In this document: one piece after another, positions 13,858-20,704 of the stretch
Numbering within the stretch: the stretch's first letter is position 1
Layout: each line of letters opens with the position of its first letter
Assembly: GCA_038065775.1 (NCBI GenBank)
Contig: JBBTQE010000027.1
Location: forward strand, 1 to 22,932
Reading direction: 5' to 3'
DNA from: JBBTQE01 sp038065775
Lineage (GTDB): Bacteria; Patescibacteriota; Patescibacteriia; Magasanikbacterales; GWA2-37-8
Length of the DNA: 22,932 nucleotides
The notes under the pieces: generated by a model
Seen by the model: the letters and a program-made list of their open reading frames with translations, nothing else
Told to the model about the DNA's origin: nothing
Database searches by the model: none
Position numbers and translations under genes: made by a program

Positions 13858-13907
13858 CCCCTCCTTATGGTTAAGGAAACCTTAGCAGTTGTATTTGTTT
13901 CTGTCAA
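13858..13907 (-). promoter_or_regulatory. strong promoter, leader hairpin and Shine-Dalgarno site of the GC-rich gene
   Basis: Minus strand TTGACA (13907-13902, perfect), 17 bases, TAAGGT (13884-13879) with TGC before it. The leader contains TCCTTA (13877-13872), loop ACCA and TAAGGA (13867-13862), a perfect six-base pair hairpin whose right arm is part of the AAGGAGGGG ribosome site, so folding could hide the site. The -35 overlaps the stop codon of the upstream gene. Confidence 0.65.
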
Positions 13908-14776
13908 TTATTCACCTCTATATTTTTTTGAAAAACAAAAATATCGTCAACCGTACCTTTTTTTCTTGGTAAATTTGGATTAAGAATAAGTTGTTTCCCG
14001 TTGTGTTCAAAAAAAATTGGATCTCGCGCGCTTTTTTTAGGTATGCTAATTTCTGGATTTTCAGCGACGAACCGCGCGTCTGCTTGCCTCTCTTGTTCTC
14101 TTGCGCCCTTGATTATATTTTTATATTCACGAAGAATATTTTCTCGTTTTCCGGTTACAAGCTCTACGAGCCTAGCGGCGGATTCATAGTTTTCTAATCC
14201 CCAGCTGAATCGCGCGTCCTTGAATTCGTCATCGGTTTCAACTTCGGCCCAGTAATCTTCTAGCTTTTTGGTGTCAAAAATTGGGCCGTTTTTTGAATTT
14301 CCGATAACTGCTTGCAATTTAAAATTAGGATTTATTTTTAGCGTGGAAGCTGTTCTATGGTAATCATTACTTAAAACATATCCGCCTGGAGTTACATGAG
14401 ACGCTGGTATGTCGGGCGGTATTTGCGGGTTAAGAAGAATGAGAATGTCTATGTTTCCTGGGTTGAATTTAAGAGCGGATTTTGCGTAAGCTTCATACCC
14501 CGCTTTTTTTAAAGCCTCAATTGATTTTTTGTCCAAATCTACATATATGACTCTGCTTTTTGGAAAGGCAATTGACGGCGACACATCATACGCCCCGCAA
14601 GGATGATAAACCGTTTCATTTTTCGGCTCCAATTTTTCTTTAAACAAAGAATATCTTGCCACTAAATCTGGATGCGATTCTGCTTTGGCCGGTTTAGTTT
14701 CTCTTCCTATTTTAGATTCTGTTGGTGGAGCAGGACGAAATGAGCCGGGCGGAATCTCTGATCCTTTTTTTGTCAT
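13904..14776 (-). CDS. hypothetical protein with a Rossmann-like (methyltransferase-type) core
   Basis: 290 residues, start ATG 14776. After a Pro/Lys-rich leader (about 1-35) the sequence NETVYHPCGAYDVSPSIAFP, SRVIYVDLDKKSIEALKKAG, YEAYAKSALKF and NIDILILLNPQIPP follows the strand-helix order of class I SAM-binding folds: a first strand with a loop, an acidic end of strand two (VDLD), and a hydrophobic strand four (DILILLNP). The canonical GxGxG is replaced by CGAYD, so activity is uncertain. The C-terminal third is charged and helical (REYKNIIKGAREQERQADAR). A similar N-terminal pattern occurs, to my knowledge, in unnamed Patescibacteria proteins. It lies 56 bases after the tRNA gene and its stop overlaps the promoter of the next gene. 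No signal peptide. Function not known. Confidence 0.68.
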   Translation of the reverse strand: MTKKGSEIPPGSFRPAPPTESKIGRETKPAKAESHPDLVARYSLFKEKLEPKNETVYHPCGAYDVSPSIAFPKSRVIYVDLDKKSIEALKKAGYEAYAKSALKFNPGNIDILILLNPQIPPDIPASHVTPGGYVLSNDYHRTASTLKINPNFKLQAVIGNSKNGPIFDTKKLEDYWAEVETDDEFKDARFSWGLENYESAARLVELVTGKRENILREYKNIIKGAREQERQADARFVAENPEISIPKKSARDPIFFEHNGKQLILNPNLPRKKGTVDDIFVFQKNIEVNN

Positions 14777-14832
14777 AGTTAATTGAAGTTAGTCTACGAA
14801 CGGTGGTCCAAATCGGCATAAATTGAACCGTG

Positions 14833-14903
14833 TTCCGAGACCAGGATTCGAACCTAGATAACGAGATTCAGAGTCTCGTGTCCTACCATTAGACGATCTC
14901 GGA
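14833..14903 (-). tRNA. tRNA-Gln (anticodon CUG)
   Basis: All four arms fold: acceptor TCCGAGA/TCTCGGA, D arm GTCT/GGAC around AATGGTA, anticodon arm CGAGA/TCTCG with loop CTCTGAA (anticodon CTG, reads CAG), a four-base variable loop, and T arm CTAGG/CCTGG around TTCGAAT. Length 71 with discriminator A. The CCA end is not encoded (next bases CAC). It begins three bases after the stop codon of the C39-like peptidase gene, so it is probably processed from that transcript. Confidence 0.95.
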
Positions 14904-14906
14904 ATT

Positions 14907-15860
14907 TTATATCGGATAGCCTTCCGAAAATTTATTCAGCCATTCTTTTTCAACAGTTAATACCATATTCCATTTCCAGCCATTATCTTTGAGGATGGCC
15001 GGCGATGTTACATGATGTTTTTCATTGTCCGTAATCAGGTATATGCGGCCGCTGTTTGCTGTTTTAACAAGGATTCTTTGTTTGGTGAAAATAACCGTAG
15101 GAGGCGCGACTGTTTTTCCAAGTTTGTGATTGTAATCGGCCAAAGCGCCTAAAATTGTATCATAGCCGTAGCGCAAGTCAAGACCCTGCTTGAGATCGCC
15201 GTTGTCATTTACGATAAATTCTTTTTTTTCTTCGTCAAATCCTTTTATTACAAACGTATGATAGTATGATCCATTTACGGCAAAATTGATGCGCGGGTTT
15301 TCCAGTTTGCGGCCATTCAAGAGAGCTATAATCGGCCGTTCATTTTTCAACTGTTCTTTTATATCGTCCAGTGTCGGATTTGCGACTATCCGCGCTTCAA
15401 AATATTTTGAGTACTCAATTATTAATTTTACTATCTCCTTGCTGTTTGTGTTCGCGTTGTAGCCGAATATTTTATTTTCAATTCCGATATAGCGCAGTAT
15501 CATTTTCTTGGCTTTTTCTTTGGGGATTCTCGCGTTGGTATTGCCAAGATAAAATTCGTCAAGCATCACCGTGGATGCTTCTTCGCAGGAGTTGTTCCAT
15601 GGTTTAACCATCAGGCCATCGGGGGCTTCCGGAGTAAATGGAACCGGCAGATTTACAAAATTGACTTCAGGATTCTTGATCTCTATAATTTTTTGGCTCG
15701 TTGTTGCCTGTTTGGTTATTTCGGCCGTAGTCGTGGTTTGTTCATTTGGCGGTGTTGGGTTATTTGGATTTGGGCTCGCTTCAGAGTTTTTCTGAATGAA
15801 ATATAAGAAAAAGGCCGAAGCGGCTGTGAATATTAATAGCGTTAGAAGAATTTTTTTCAT
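14907..15860 (-). CDS. exported C39-like cysteine peptidase
   Basis: 317 residues from ATG 15860 (MKKILLTLLIFTAASAFFLY), a signal peptide or anchor; ten residues further upstream are open but overlap dnaX. A Thr/Pro/Asn-rich spacer (about 30-70) leads to LPVPFTPEAPDGLMVKPWNN then SCEEASTVMLDEFYL, in which Cys is the catalytic residue of peptidase C39_2 type enzymes (the family's xxxxC[EG]xAS), followed by YYHTFVIKGFDEEKKEFIVN, giving the catalytic His and Asp/Asn (VNDNG). The C-terminus (RILVKTANSGRIYLITDNEK then HHVTSPAILKDNGWKW) matches a repeat module seen in Patescibacteria surface proteins. It would act outside the cytoplasmic membrane, perhaps in wall or peptide processing. Seven bases separate it from dnaX. 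Family call good; substrate unknown. Confidence 0.85.
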   Translation of the reverse strand: MKKILLTLLIFTAASAFFLYFIQKNSEASPNPNNPTPPNEQTTTTAEITKQATTSQKIIEIKNPEVNFVNLPVPFTPEAPDGLMVKPWNNSCEEASTVMLDEFYLGNTNARIPKEKAKKMILRYIGIENKIFGYNANTNSKEIVKLIIEYSKYFEARIVANPTLDDIKEQLKNERPIIALLNGRKLENPRINFAVNGSYYHTFVIKGFDEEKKEFIVNDNGDLKQGLDLRYGYDTILGALADYNHKLGKTVAPPTVIFTKQRILVKTANSGRIYLITDNEKHHVTSPAILKDNGWKWNMVLTVEKEWLNKFSEGYPI

Positions 15861-15867
15861 ACTGAAA

Positions 15868-17421
15868 TTATACGACAATTTCTCCGCCAAAATCCGCCGC
15901 TAAATTATTTAGATCCTCTTCTGTTTTTGGCTGTTGGCTGGAATTAACGTCGCAATTTAAAAGAATTTTTTCTGAAAACATGTCGTTTAAACGCGCCTCT
16001 ATTAATTTTTTGTTTTTAAGATCATTTATTTTATCTTGGTGGAAAGAGTAGGGGACTGTTATATGAAGGCCCTCGCTGTCAACTGATTTAATTTCGCTCA
16101 TTTTTAAAATAAATGTAAGCGAGTGGTTTTGTTCGGAAATTTTCGCTATGAGGTCGGCCCATTTTTCTTTGATTTGTTCAGCCGTTGTTGTAATTTGGTG
16201 ATGGCTCCTAATGTGCGAGATTGTTTCTTTGATTGTCTGTGTTATTGTTTGAGCCCGTGGCTTATCCTCCGCCGTTTCTTTTTTTGTTTCCGTGTTTTTT
16301 TTCGCAGCGGGGCCATTTAAAGAATTATCATCTGAATTTTCATCGCTAAATTCAATAATAAACAATTCCAAAGGTAGCTGGGGGATAGGGGCGATTTTAA
16401 TGTCGCGTTTTCTGATTAACAAAGATTCAATCATTCGCACAATTTTTTTGTCTGTAATTTTTTTCGCGATATTTTTAATTTTCATAAAGTCCGCGTCGCT
16501 AAAATCGTGCTGAATATTTTTTCCGCGCGCGTCAATTTGAATTATCATCATCAGTCGGAGTATTTCAAGAACATCAAAAGCGAATTGTTCCAAATTAACG
16601 CCTTCTTCGGTCAGAGTTTTTATAATATTTAAAGCTCCAGTCGGCTGATTTCCAACGATAGAGTCAACGAAGGAAATGAGAGTCTGAATGTCGGAGGTCG
16701 GGAGAATGGTTTCCGCGTCTTCCGCTTCAATATTTTTTAAATTTAAACTGAAAATCTGGCCTAATAAACTTTCCGCGTCGCGCAAACAGCCGTCGCTTTT
16801 ATTTATCACCCTGTCTATGATTTTTTGGTCAACTTTAATTTCTTCTTCTTTGCAAATTTTTTCCAGCCGTTTTTTCATTTCTTCGTATCCGACTTTTTTA
16901 AAATTAAATCGCTGACAGCGGGAAATGATTGTGGCCAAAAGTTTATGCGGTTCAGTTGTGGCCAAAATAAAAATTACATGGCTGGGCGGTTCTTCCAGTG
17001 TTTTAAGCAAAGCGTTAAAAGCGCTGGTGGAAAGCATGTGAACTTCATCTATGATGAAAATTTTGAAAGGAGATCTGGTCGGTTTGAATTGGGCGTTTTC
17101 AATTATATTTTCCCTTACATTATCGACGCCTGTGTGAGAGGCCGCATCAATTTCAATGACATCAATGTTGTTGCCGGCCGTGATTTCTCGGCAGGAGGAA
17201 CATTCGTTGCATGGTTCATTTTTTTTCCGGTTTTGGCAGTTTACGGCCTTGGCAAGAAGACGCGCCATTGTGGTTTTTCCCGTGCCTCTCGGGCCGGAAA
17301 ATAAATAAGCATGCGCGATTTTTTCAGATGCGATTTCATTTATAATTGTTTTGACGACATGATCCTGACCTGAAACATCGGAAAATGTCTGGGGACGATA
17401 TTTTCTGTAAATCGTAGTCAT
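15868..17421 (-). CDS. dnaX: DNA polymerase III subunit gamma/tau (DnaX)
   Basis: 517 residues from ATG 17421 (MTTIYRKYRPQTFSDVSGQD), the family's usual opening; four more open residues (MTSC) belong mostly to the repeat before it. Walker A GPRGTGKT is at 43-50, four zinc-binding cysteines at 62, 71, 74 and 77, Walker B IIDEVHMLS at 123-131 and the SRC sensor at 167-169. DnaX is the ATPase of the clamp loader that places the sliding clamp on DNA. Around residues 370-382 lie A8 and A7 runs that could give a short gamma form by -1 frameshift (see the separate entry). The C-terminal tail (tau part) is about 135 residues. It is transcribed with the TraG-like gene upstream across repeat copy 6. 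Identity is certain. Confidence 0.97.
   Translation of the reverse strand: MTTIYRKYRPQTFSDVSGQDHVVKTIINEIASEKIAHAYLFSGPRGTGKTTMARLLAKAVNCQNRKKNEPCNECSSCREITAGNNIDVIEIDAASHTGVDNVRENIIENAQFKPTRSPFKIFIIDEVHMLSTSAFNALLKTLEEPPSHVIFILATTEPHKLLATIISRCQRFNFKKVGYEEMKKRLEKICKEEEIKVDQKIIDRVINKSDGCLRDAESLLGQIFSLNLKNIEAEDAETILPTSDIQTLISFVDSIVGNQPTGALNIIKTLTEEGVNLEQFAFDVLEILRLMMIIQIDARGKNIQHDFSDADFMKIKNIAKKITDKKIVRMIESLLIRKRDIKIAPIPQLPLELFIIEFSDENSDDNSLNGPAAKKNTETKKETAEDKPRAQTITQTIKETISHIRSHHQITTTAEQIKEKWADLIAKISEQNHSLTFILKMSEIKSVDSEGLHITVPYSFHQDKINDLKNKKLIEARLNDMFSEKILLNCDVNSSQQPKTEEDLNNLAADFGGEIVV
16262..16302 (-). other. candidate programmed frameshift site in dnaX
   Basis: Minus strand: an A8 run at 16302-16295 (read GCG AAA AAA AAC) and an A7 run at 16285-16279 (ACA AAA AAA GAA). 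A one-base backward slip, or an extra A from polymerase stutter, at either run enters the same frame, which reads AGA AAC GGC GGA GGA TAA and stops at 16264-16262. This would yield a gamma form of about 386 residues, ending after the clamp-loader core, as slippery A runs do in Escherichia coli and Thermus dnaX. No clear stimulating hairpin is seen. Confidence 0.45.
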
Positions 17422-17427
17422 ACAAGA

Positions 17428-17494
17428 TGTCATCCTGAACTTGTTTCAGGATCTTTCGTGTTTCAGGAGATGCTGAAACAAGTTCAGCATGACA
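17428..17494. repeat. palindromic repeat of a second sequence type, copy 6 (dnaX leader)
   Basis: TGTCATCCTGAACTTGTTTC at the left end and GAAACAAGTTCAGCATGACA at the right end are inverted with one mismatch, around GGATCTTTCGTGTTTCAGGA. The arms share the TGTCAT/ATGACA tips of the other copies but a different body. It fills the space between the TraG-like stop (17500) and the dnaX start (17421). Confidence 0.88.
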
Positions 17495-17499
17495 ATTAA

Positions 17500-20049
17500 T
17501 TAAAGTGTCGCCTCGCTTAATTCAGTTTCTCCTTTTGAAACGGCCGCGTCAAGCTGGGCTCTTTCCATGATTTCCGCTTCAACGATTTCTCGCGGTCTGC
17601 CGTATTTCAGGCGGGACAATTCTTTTATGGCCGCGGCCAGTTCCTTGTTTCCGGATTGGGGACCGTAGACAAGCATATTAAACGGTTTTGCGGCAGTATT
17701 GTCAATAAGCAATTTTGTATATGCCGTGTACTGTTCGATGTTTATCAAATCATAGGCGGAAAATACAGGCGCGTATTCTTTGGCCAGAATTTCCGCATCC
17801 TCCACGCCGATTCTGAAAGAAACAAGCGTGCCGGCGTTGCCTAGCACCGCGTCGCGCACGGTTGTTTTGCCTTTGTTGTCTTCAAGCTGTTTTAAATATT
17901 GATGCGCCATTATTAAATCCAAACGATATTTTCGCGCTTCAGACAAGATGGTGGCGATTGATTCGGTAATAAAGTTTTGAAATTCATCCATGTATAAATA
18001 AAAATCATGGCGCTGGTCTTCCGCCACAGCGGTGCGTCCCATGGCGGCCATCTGCAGTTTGGAAACAATAATCATACCAAGCAGGTTTGAATTTATTTCT
18101 CCCACAAGACCTTTGGCCAGATTAACGAGCAGAATTTTCTTTTGATCCATCACTTCTCTAAAATTAAAACCCGAGTGCGATTGGCCGATTATATTTCTGA
18201 TCATTCCATTTTCAACAAACCGTCCGACTTTGGAAATTAAATATCCAAGCATTTCTGATTTATGGAAATCGGAGGTCTTGGCCATTTCTTTATCCCAAAA
18301 CGCCAACACCATCGGGTCGGTTAATTTTTTCTTCCACTCGCCAACAAATTCGTCGTCCGTAAACATTCTTGGGACCTCGGCAAGAGTGCCGGGATTTTCC
18401 ATGTCGGCCATTAAAGTTAACATCACATTTCTCATTTGATGTTCAAACATTGGCCCGATCATGGATGGATCCGTAACAAGACGATAAAAAATTGAAATCA
18501 TTTCCTGCGTGGCAAAGTCCTTCTGTTCTTCGGTGTTTACTTCGAGCATGTTTAAGCCGATCGGGCGTTCAATGTCTGAAGGATTAAAATAAATGACATC
18601 ATCCGCTCTTTCTTTTGGCACATGCTGTAAAACATATTCAACAAAATCGCCGTGCGGATCAACCACGCAAACGCCCTCGCCGTTTTGGATGTCTTGCACC
18701 GCCAAATTTTGGATAAAAGTGGATTTACCAGTTCCGGATTTACCTATCGTGTATAAATGCCTTCTGCGGTCGGCTCTTTTCATTTTTACGATTGTTTCTT
18801 CTCCGCGATAGACAGTTCGGCCCAAAATAACGCCTTCTTTAGGCATATTGATCGGTGGAGGGGCCTTGCGCGCGCCCAGCCAGTTTATATTCGGCGTTTC
18901 AGTGCTAGGAATCGGCAAATGCCAAAAGCCGGCCATTTCTTCTGTGTTGAAAACCATGTATCTGTCTTCGCGCATTGATCTGAAAATTGATTGGCTGATT
19001 AGCGCGCCTGGTTTTTTAGGAACTGCCGCGGCCAAGGTGTTGCCGTATCTGTACAAATTATATTGGCTGAATGCGTTGATGATATTCTCAAGATTGATTG
19101 TTGCTTTTTCTTTTGTATTTGCCGAGCTTACGACGCGTATTGTTGTTTCAAGACCGCCTTTGCCAATTTTCTCTTCCATGTTCTTAACCATTTCTTCTTC
19201 CATTTGAGTTAGTTGGTATTTTACGGCTTCGTGTTGTTTGCTTGGATCATTTTTTTTCGGCGCCGCTATTTTTCCCCATTTATGAAGACCCCTGACAAAC
19301 CATCCGCGTTTTGCCACATATTCAAATTTTTGTCCTTCTTTTATATCTCGTATCATTTTCACGCCTTGACGGCGCCACTTCCCGGAGGCCGGCCTGACGA
19401 TAAATTGTATCAGCGCGCCCTCGTCGTCAAGAATTTTGCTAAGCGGGTTTAAAAGCGCGACCAAAGGATCGCTGTCAAGTTGTTTATATGATTTTAACGG
19501 AAAAGCCGATTTGTGTTTCATCCATAAATATGAGCCGACAATATGGCTCTGCGGCTTGAAAATATTATAATCCGGCTCTTCGGTAATTTCCGCGTGCGGG
19601 TATTGAGCGTGGATCTGCTGTTCCAAGAAATTTTTATGTTTGTTTGGAACAGCGACATAGAAAGAGATCCGGCTGTCTTTTACCACGATTTCAAAGGCGA
19701 CGTGATCGTTTCTTCCAGTTAGCCAAGAAAAAAATCCAGACTCTCTGCGCAAACCGGCCACAGCCGAAAAAAGCGTTTCTGCCACGGCGATTTCTTCTCT
19801 GATTTGGCTGAGGTTGTTTTCAGTGTTTGCGGTTTCGGGCTTTTCGCCTTTTTTTTCTTTGGGAACTTTTATAAGAAGAATTGTTTTGTGGAAGGCCTTG
19901 CTTTCTTTTCCTTTAGCGATGAGGAGTGTCCGAATGACGCGCAAAAATCCGTATATGAAAAAAAATGCGCCGAGAAAAAAACCTGCGGTGAGGAATAATT
20001 GGTCTTCCAAAAGGGGAGCGAGCAAATCTTTTAAAAATGTTAACTCCAT
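17500..20049 (-). CDS. membrane TraG/VirD4/HerA-like ATPase
   Basis: 849 residues from ATG 20049 (MELTFLKDLLAP); a TTG two codons earlier is possible and would overlap the preceding stop. One or two TM helices (LFLTAGFFLGAFFFIYGFL, about 18-36) precede a long N-terminal half that is homologous to the ATPase-less protein at 9808-11217. The C-terminal half is a DNA-pump type P-loop ATPase: GKSGTGKST (about 433-441), GEGVCVVDPHGDFVEYVL, ERPIGLNMLE, MRNVMLTLMADMENP, Walker B FYLYMDEFQNF (about 682-692), and SEARKYRLDLIMAHQYLKQL. This type moves DNA or protein across membranes in conjugation or type IV secretion; in Patescibacteria it is frequent outside conjugative elements, perhaps linked with DNA uptake or pili. 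Its partner gene is upstream. Family firm, process unknown. Confidence 0.9.
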   Translation of the reverse strand: MELTFLKDLLAPLLEDQLFLTAGFFLGAFFFIYGFLRVIRTLLIAKGKESKAFHKTILLIKVPKEKKGEKPETANTENNLSQIREEIAVAETLFSAVAGLRRESGFFSWLTGRNDHVAFEIVVKDSRISFYVAVPNKHKNFLEQQIHAQYPHAEITEEPDYNIFKPQSHIVGSYLWMKHKSAFPLKSYKQLDSDPLVALLNPLSKILDDEGALIQFIVRPASGKWRRQGVKMIRDIKEGQKFEYVAKRGWFVRGLHKWGKIAAPKKNDPSKQHEAVKYQLTQMEEEMVKNMEEKIGKGGLETTIRVVSSANTKEKATINLENIINAFSQYNLYRYGNTLAAAVPKKPGALISQSIFRSMREDRYMVFNTEEMAGFWHLPIPSTETPNINWLGARKAPPPINMPKEGVILGRTVYRGEETIVKMKRADRRRHLYTIGKSGTGKSTFIQNLAVQDIQNGEGVCVVDPHGDFVEYVLQHVPKERADDVIYFNPSDIERPIGLNMLEVNTEEQKDFATQEMISIFYRLVTDPSMIGPMFEHQMRNVMLTLMADMENPGTLAEVPRMFTDDEFVGEWKKKLTDPMVLAFWDKEMAKTSDFHKSEMLGYLISKVGRFVENGMIRNIIGQSHSGFNFREVMDQKKILLVNLAKGLVGEINSNLLGMIIVSKLQMAAMGRTAVAEDQRHDFYLYMDEFQNFITESIATILSEARKYRLDLIMAHQYLKQLEDNKGKTTVRDAVLGNAGTLVSFRIGVEDAEILAKEYAPVFSAYDLINIEQYTAYTKLLIDNTAAKPFNMLVYGPQSGNKELAAAIKELSRLKYGRPREIVEAEIMERAQLDAAVSKGETELSEATL

Positions 20050-20051
20050 AA

Positions 20052-20549
20052 TCAATTTTCTGGCCGATTCTTAAGCGCCACGATTTTATCTGTTTTGATT
20101 TTTGCCTCTTGTTCCAGAAAAAATTTATTGATGCCGGGCAACATGCGCAACCAATCCAGAATCAGCCGCAAGATTTTTTTAACTTTAACATGAGCGCTTT
20201 TAAGCAGCTCCCGAATCTCCAGCGCCGCCCGTTCTCCTTTTAGTTTAAATTCCTGCTTCGCGACCGGCGAAAGCCTCTGGAAAGAATCGTTCAGCCCGTC
20301 TTCCAAGATTTTTTCAATTTTAACAGTAACCTCGTCTCTAAAAGATGGTATTTGATGGATTAGTTTCTTTTTGTTGGACGGCATCCTCGCGGGCGCGTTT
20401 TTGTTTTCAACAGTTTCGGATGCCACCTGCTCTTTTTGTTGTTCAACCGTGTATTCTTTTTCAGTTTGACTTTCGTTTTCAGGCGCAAATTCAACAGGCT
20501 GTTCCGGAGGCTGTTCTTGAAGTTTTTTTTCGTGAAGATTGTCGGCCAT
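20052..20549 (-). CDS. small charged protein upstream of the TraG-like ATPase
   Basis: 165 residues from ATG 20549 (MADNLHEKKLQEQ); a TTG at 20570 would add seven residues. The first 60 residues are acidic and Gln/Glu/Pro-rich, likely disordered (PPEQPVEFAPENESQTEKEY). The rest is helical and basic: LIHQIPSFRDEVTVKIEKIL, RLSPVAKQEFKLKGERAALE, HVKVKKILRLILDWLRMLPG, then NKFFLEQEAKIKTDKIV. No transmembrane helix or catalytic motif. It ends two bases before the ATPase start, so the two are coupled, and a good promoter (20585-20613) precedes it. Position and spacing suggest a subunit or regulator of the ATPase; no family is recognised. Confidence 0.78.
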   Translation of the reverse strand: MADNLHEKKLQEQPPEQPVEFAPENESQTEKEYTVEQQKEQVASETVENKNAPARMPSNKKKLIHQIPSFRDEVTVKIEKILEDGLNDSFQRLSPVAKQEFKLKGERAALEIRELLKSAHVKVKKILRLILDWLRMLPGINKFFLEQEAKIKTDKIVALKNRPEN

Positions 20550-20584
20550 AATTAAAAAAATTTCGTGCAAAATTCCACATAATT

Positions 20585-20613
20585 AGTATATCATATTTTA
20601 CCCGTGGCAACAA
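20585..20613 (-). promoter_or_regulatory. promoter of the TraG-like operon
   Basis: Minus strand TTGTTG (20613-20608), 17 bases, TATACT (20590-20585) preceded by TGA (extended -10). Start of transcription expected near 20578, about 29 bases before the ATG at 20549. Confidence 0.6.
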
Positions 20614-20637
20614 TGTAAGCAAAGCTTTGCAATGACG
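20611..20637. repeat. short palindrome, possible remnant of a dispersed repeat
   Basis: GCAAAGCTTTGC (20619-20630) is a perfect 12-base palindrome continued by AATGAC on the right and TACATTG on the left when read inverted. The TTGCAATGAC end resembles the TGTCATTGCGAG repeat fragment inside secA at 5727. It lies between two divergent promoters. Confidence 0.4.
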
Positions 20638-20669
20638 TCGGGCTTTGAAAGAAGAAAACGCCTTCTTCT

Positions 20670-20698
20670 TTGTTCGTCCCTAGTCATTGTGGTATAAT
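20670..20698 (+). promoter_or_regulatory. promoter of the CorA-like gene, leaderless transcript predicted
   Basis: TTGTTC (20670-20675), 17 bases, TATAAT (20693-20698) with TGG before it (extended -10). The expected start of transcription, about seven bases on, coincides with the ATG at 20705, leaving no room for a ribosome site. Confidence 0.65.
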
Positions 20699-20704
20699 GT
20701 ATGT

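Noticed and set aside
13322..13907. Other long open frames on both strands in the GC-rich island (plus 13322-13735, minus 13381-13761, minus 13536-13907)
   Set aside because: GC-rich DNA has few stops; only the frame 13388-13852 has a strong ribosome site and a promoter at the right distance.
16825..17304. 159-residue plus-strand frame opposite dnaX
   Set aside because: It is a shadow of the dnaX coding strand with phenylalanine-rich text typical of reversed lysine codons.
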